Source of the DNA: Methylomonas sp.
GTDB taxonomy: Bacteria; Pseudomonadota; Gammaproteobacteria; Methylococcales; Methylomonadaceae
Length of the DNA stretch: 17,862 nucleotides
Reading direction: 5' to 3'
Assembly: GCA_026990815.1 (NCBI GenBank)
Contig: JALXCS010000206.1
Span: 1-17,862, forward strand
Made by a program: the position numbers and the translations under genes. Positions 16,479-17,862 of the stretch are shown in pieces. How positions within the stretch are numbered: the first letter of the stretch is position 1; the number at the start of each line of letters is the position of its first letter. Below the pieces are notes generated by a model. The model did no database searches and had not been told where the DNA came from. It saw only the letters and a list, made by a program, of their open reading frames with translations.

Positions 16479-17204
16479 TTAAAATTTATATCCCCGGTGT
16501 ACTGCAACAATTCCATTGCTCATATTAAAATATTCACAACGTTCGAGACCTGCATTTTCCATCATTGCCTTTAATTCGTCCTGTTTGGGATGCATACGAA
16601 TTGATTCAGCTAAATAGCGATAGCTGTTCGCATCTTTAGCAACAAATTCGCCCACTTTGGGAAGAACATTAAAGGAATAAAAATCATAAACCTTTTCGGT
16701 AATTTTATCTGTTGGATGGGAAAATTCCAGTACTATCACTCGGCCACCAGGTTTTAATACCCGAGTCATAGAACGTAAAGCAGCATCTTTATCGGTTACA
16801 TTTCTCAAACCAAAAGCGATACAGACACAATCAAAACTGTTATCTTCAAATGGCAAACACTCAGCATTAACCTGAGCATAACTGACATTGCCAAGCAGTC
16901 CTCTATCAATTAACCGATCACGCCCTGCTGTTAACATTGATGCATTAATATCCGCCAAGACAATACGCCCTGTTTTACCTGTCCGTTTAGAAAACAAGGT
17001 TGTTAAATCACCTGTACCTCCAGCCAAATCCAACACAGCATTACCTTCTCTAACATTACTTAGCTGCACTGCAATCCGTTTCCAGATTCGATGAATGCCA
17101 AGTGACATTAAATCGTTCATCAAAACATCGCGAACATTCTTATCCTTTTGTTCTTTTGGAACTTCTTTAAACCCAAAATGGGTTGTATTTTTATTTTCTG
17201 TCAT
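16479..17204 (-). CDS. ubiE: UbiE C-methyltransferase with a nine-residue internal deletion
   Basis: SAM-dependent C-methyltransferase of ubiquinone (and, where present, menaquinone) synthesis. Motif I is VLDLAGGTGDL (57–67), the ribose-binding acid is D85 (VLADIN), followed by GLRNVTDKD, RVLKPGGRVIVLEFS, DANSYRYLAESIRMHP and the family end AVHRGYKF. It has 241 residues against 251 in E. coli. One residue of that difference is at the N-terminus. The other nine are a single internal gap: here the protein reads KEQKDKNVRDV then LMNDLMS, whereas E. coli has FHSVASKYD between these blocks (its residues 29–37). The UbiE signature YDxMN is therefore broken (join at 17123/17124). The reading frame is kept. 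Whether the enzyme still works is unknown. It starts 13 bases after the DUF971 stop. Confidence 0.93.
   Translation of the reverse strand: MTENKNTTHFGFKEVPKEQKDKNVRDVLMNDLMSLGIHRIWKRIAVQLSNVREGNAVLDLAGGTGDLTTLFSKRTGKTGRIVLADINASMLTAGRDRLIDRGLLGNVSYAQVNAECLPFEDNSFDCVCIAFGLRNVTDKDAALRSMTRVLKPGGRVIVLEFSHPTDKITEKVYDFYSFNVLPKVGEFVAKDANSYRYLAESIRMHPKQDELKAMMENAGLERCEYFNMSNGIVAVHRGYKF
17121..17126 (-). other. site of in-frame 27-base deletion in ubiE
   Basis: Codons 27 (GTT) and 28 (TTG) are adjacent where homologues carry nine more codons for FxSVAxxYD. Flanking residues align without any other gap, so the change is a clean in-frame loss rather than divergence. Short similar stretches of the GATGTTT/GATTTG kind at the two ends could have allowed slippage, but the ancestral bases cannot be seen. 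Confidence 0.6.
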
Positions 17205-17217
17205 TATGTTCGAATAG

Positions 17218-17862
17218 CTAATTGTTTGTCGTTGTTTTGCGTCGATGACCAGCTTGTTGCAGACGTTCTAAATAGTCAGCCCATAAAGGCCGAAATTCTT
17301 TCCCTAGCATGTATAACAAGTCCCAGGTATAAATTCCAGTTTCATGACCATCACTGAATTTGGGAACAATACCATAATTCCCGACTGGTTTGACGGTTTC
17401 GATCAATACATTTTCCTTGTCCACTTGCAATACTTCCTGGCCTGGTGCATGCCCTAAAGCTTCGGCTGATGGCGTGAAAACCCGCAAATATTCGTAAGGG
17501 AGTTGAAAAACCGAACCATCATCAAAGCTGATTTCCACTGCATACTGGTTAAAATACGGATCCTGTCCCTTGGGGAAAATCAGGCCGAGCGTATCTGTGG
17601 AGGGCGGATTGCCCCATTCTTCTTCCAGGACTTTACGGGCATCTTTTGCGTCGAGAAAATAGTAATTCTCCCCGACATCAAGCGTGACACCAACAGATGC
17701 AATGGGCACTTTCCCGGTTTGCGGGTGCACGGTCTTCATGAACTCTGCCGCTTTTTTCCTGTACTCGGCCAGAGCTTTCTTCTGCTCGGGTGTAAGCTCC
17801 TTCTGCGCCTGATCTGTGTTTTGATCCGTAGCGGGTGTTTCCTGCGCCCAGGCTGTATACGC
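17218..17862 (-). CDS. partial ORF joining DUF2167 N-terminus to DUF971 protein (probable chimera)
   Basis: The frame is open to the right edge of the window, so the true start is not seen; the Met at 17739 is internal. The visible N-terminal part reads AYTAWAQETP, a likely signal-peptide end (AWA|QE), then a charged linker. After that come the hallmarks of DUF2167 predicted membrane-anchored proteins: YYFLDAKDARKVLEEEWGNPP and TLGLIFPKG (17564–17650). After GGATCC (17558–17563) the protein becomes DUF971: AVEISFDDGSVFQLPYEYLRV, SPSAEALGH-like TPSAEALGHAPG, VGNYGIVPKFSDGHETGIYTWD, ending LERLQQAGHRR. DUF971 is a small cytoplasmic protein usually encoded right before ubiE, as here (13 bases). 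An exported DUF2167 piece fused to it makes little sense, DUF2167 is cut before its later parts, and DUF971 lacks its own start. By my count GC is about 43% at 17221–17560 and 54% at 17581–17862. Confidence 0.75.
   Translation of the reverse strand, partial: AYTAWAQETPATDQNTDQAQKELTPEQKKALAEYRKKAAEFMKTVHPQTGKVPIASVGVTLDVGENYYFLDAKDARKVLEEEWGNPPSTDTLGLIFPKGQDPYFNQYAVEISFDDGSVFQLPYEYLRVFTPSAEALGHAPGQEVLQVDKENVLIETVKPVGNYGIVPKFSDGHETGIYTWDLLYMLGKEFRPLWADYLERLQQAGHRRKTTTNN
17558..17563. other. GGATCC at the DUF2167/DUF971 join
   Basis: A GGATCC hexamer (BamHI site; GATC core also cut by MboI/Sau3AI) lies exactly where protein family and base composition change. Such a site at a join is what a ligation of two unrelated fragments in a restriction-based library would leave. 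A chance hexamer is also possible. Confidence 0.5.

Noticed and set aside
1..17862. CRISPR array, transposon, prophage, defence system or RNA gene
   Set aside because: No regularly spaced repeats, transposase or integrase motifs, or tRNA/rRNA-like sequence were found on either strand by reading.

Overview
The window looks like chromosomal DNA of an AT-rich gammaproteobacterium. The evidence is the ubiquinone-biosynthesis run DUF971–ubiE–ubiJ–ubiB on the minus strand, an arrangement typical of Gammaproteobacteria, together with a giant 1566-residue NAD-dependent glutamate dehydrogenase. A methanotroph-like lineage (Methylococcales) is a guess from overall protein character, not something the sequence proves. 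No rRNA, tRNA, CRISPR array, insertion sequence or phage gene was seen.

Layout. (1) 128–1015 (+): a lone lipid A/lysophospholipid-type acyltransferase. (2) 1196–4744 (+): two SpoIIE/RsbU-type PP2C serine phosphatases in tandem, one with PAS sensors and one with a GAF sensor, 3 bases apart. (3) 4745–5075: the only non-coding stretch over 300 bases. It holds a 35-residue single-span membrane microprotein on the minus strand with a good ribosome binding site, a small dyad, and a possible promoter for the next gene. (4) 5076–6296 (+): a response regulator with an unrecognised output region. (5) 11808–6288 (−): an apparent operon of a STAS anti-sigma-factor antagonist, an RsbW-like ATPase/kinase and the giant glutamate dehydrogenase, whose stop codon overlaps that of the response regulator tail to tail. 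(6) 11934–14092 (+): a secreted or anchored alpha/beta hydrolase, then a YfcH-type sugar-epimerase-like protein overlapping a GFA-family zinc protein. (7) 17862–14229 (−): an ORF joining DUF2167 to DUF971, then ubiE, ubiJ and ubiB.

Working together: regions 2–5 contain every core part of a partner-switching circuit (two phosphatases, a STAS antagonist and a switch kinase) plus a response regulator, but no sigma factor or other obvious target. The physical link to glutamate dehydrogenase suggests the switch may sit on carbon/nitrogen control, by inference only.

Two anomalies deserve care. UbiE lacks exactly nine residues at its conserved FxSVAxxYD motif. At the right end, the reading frame runs from the exported N-terminus of a DUF2167 protein straight into the cytoplasmic DUF971 protein across a GGATCC hexamer, with a jump in GC content. 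That looks like a chimeric join (cloning or assembly), so sequence to the right of about 17558 may not belong to this genome.
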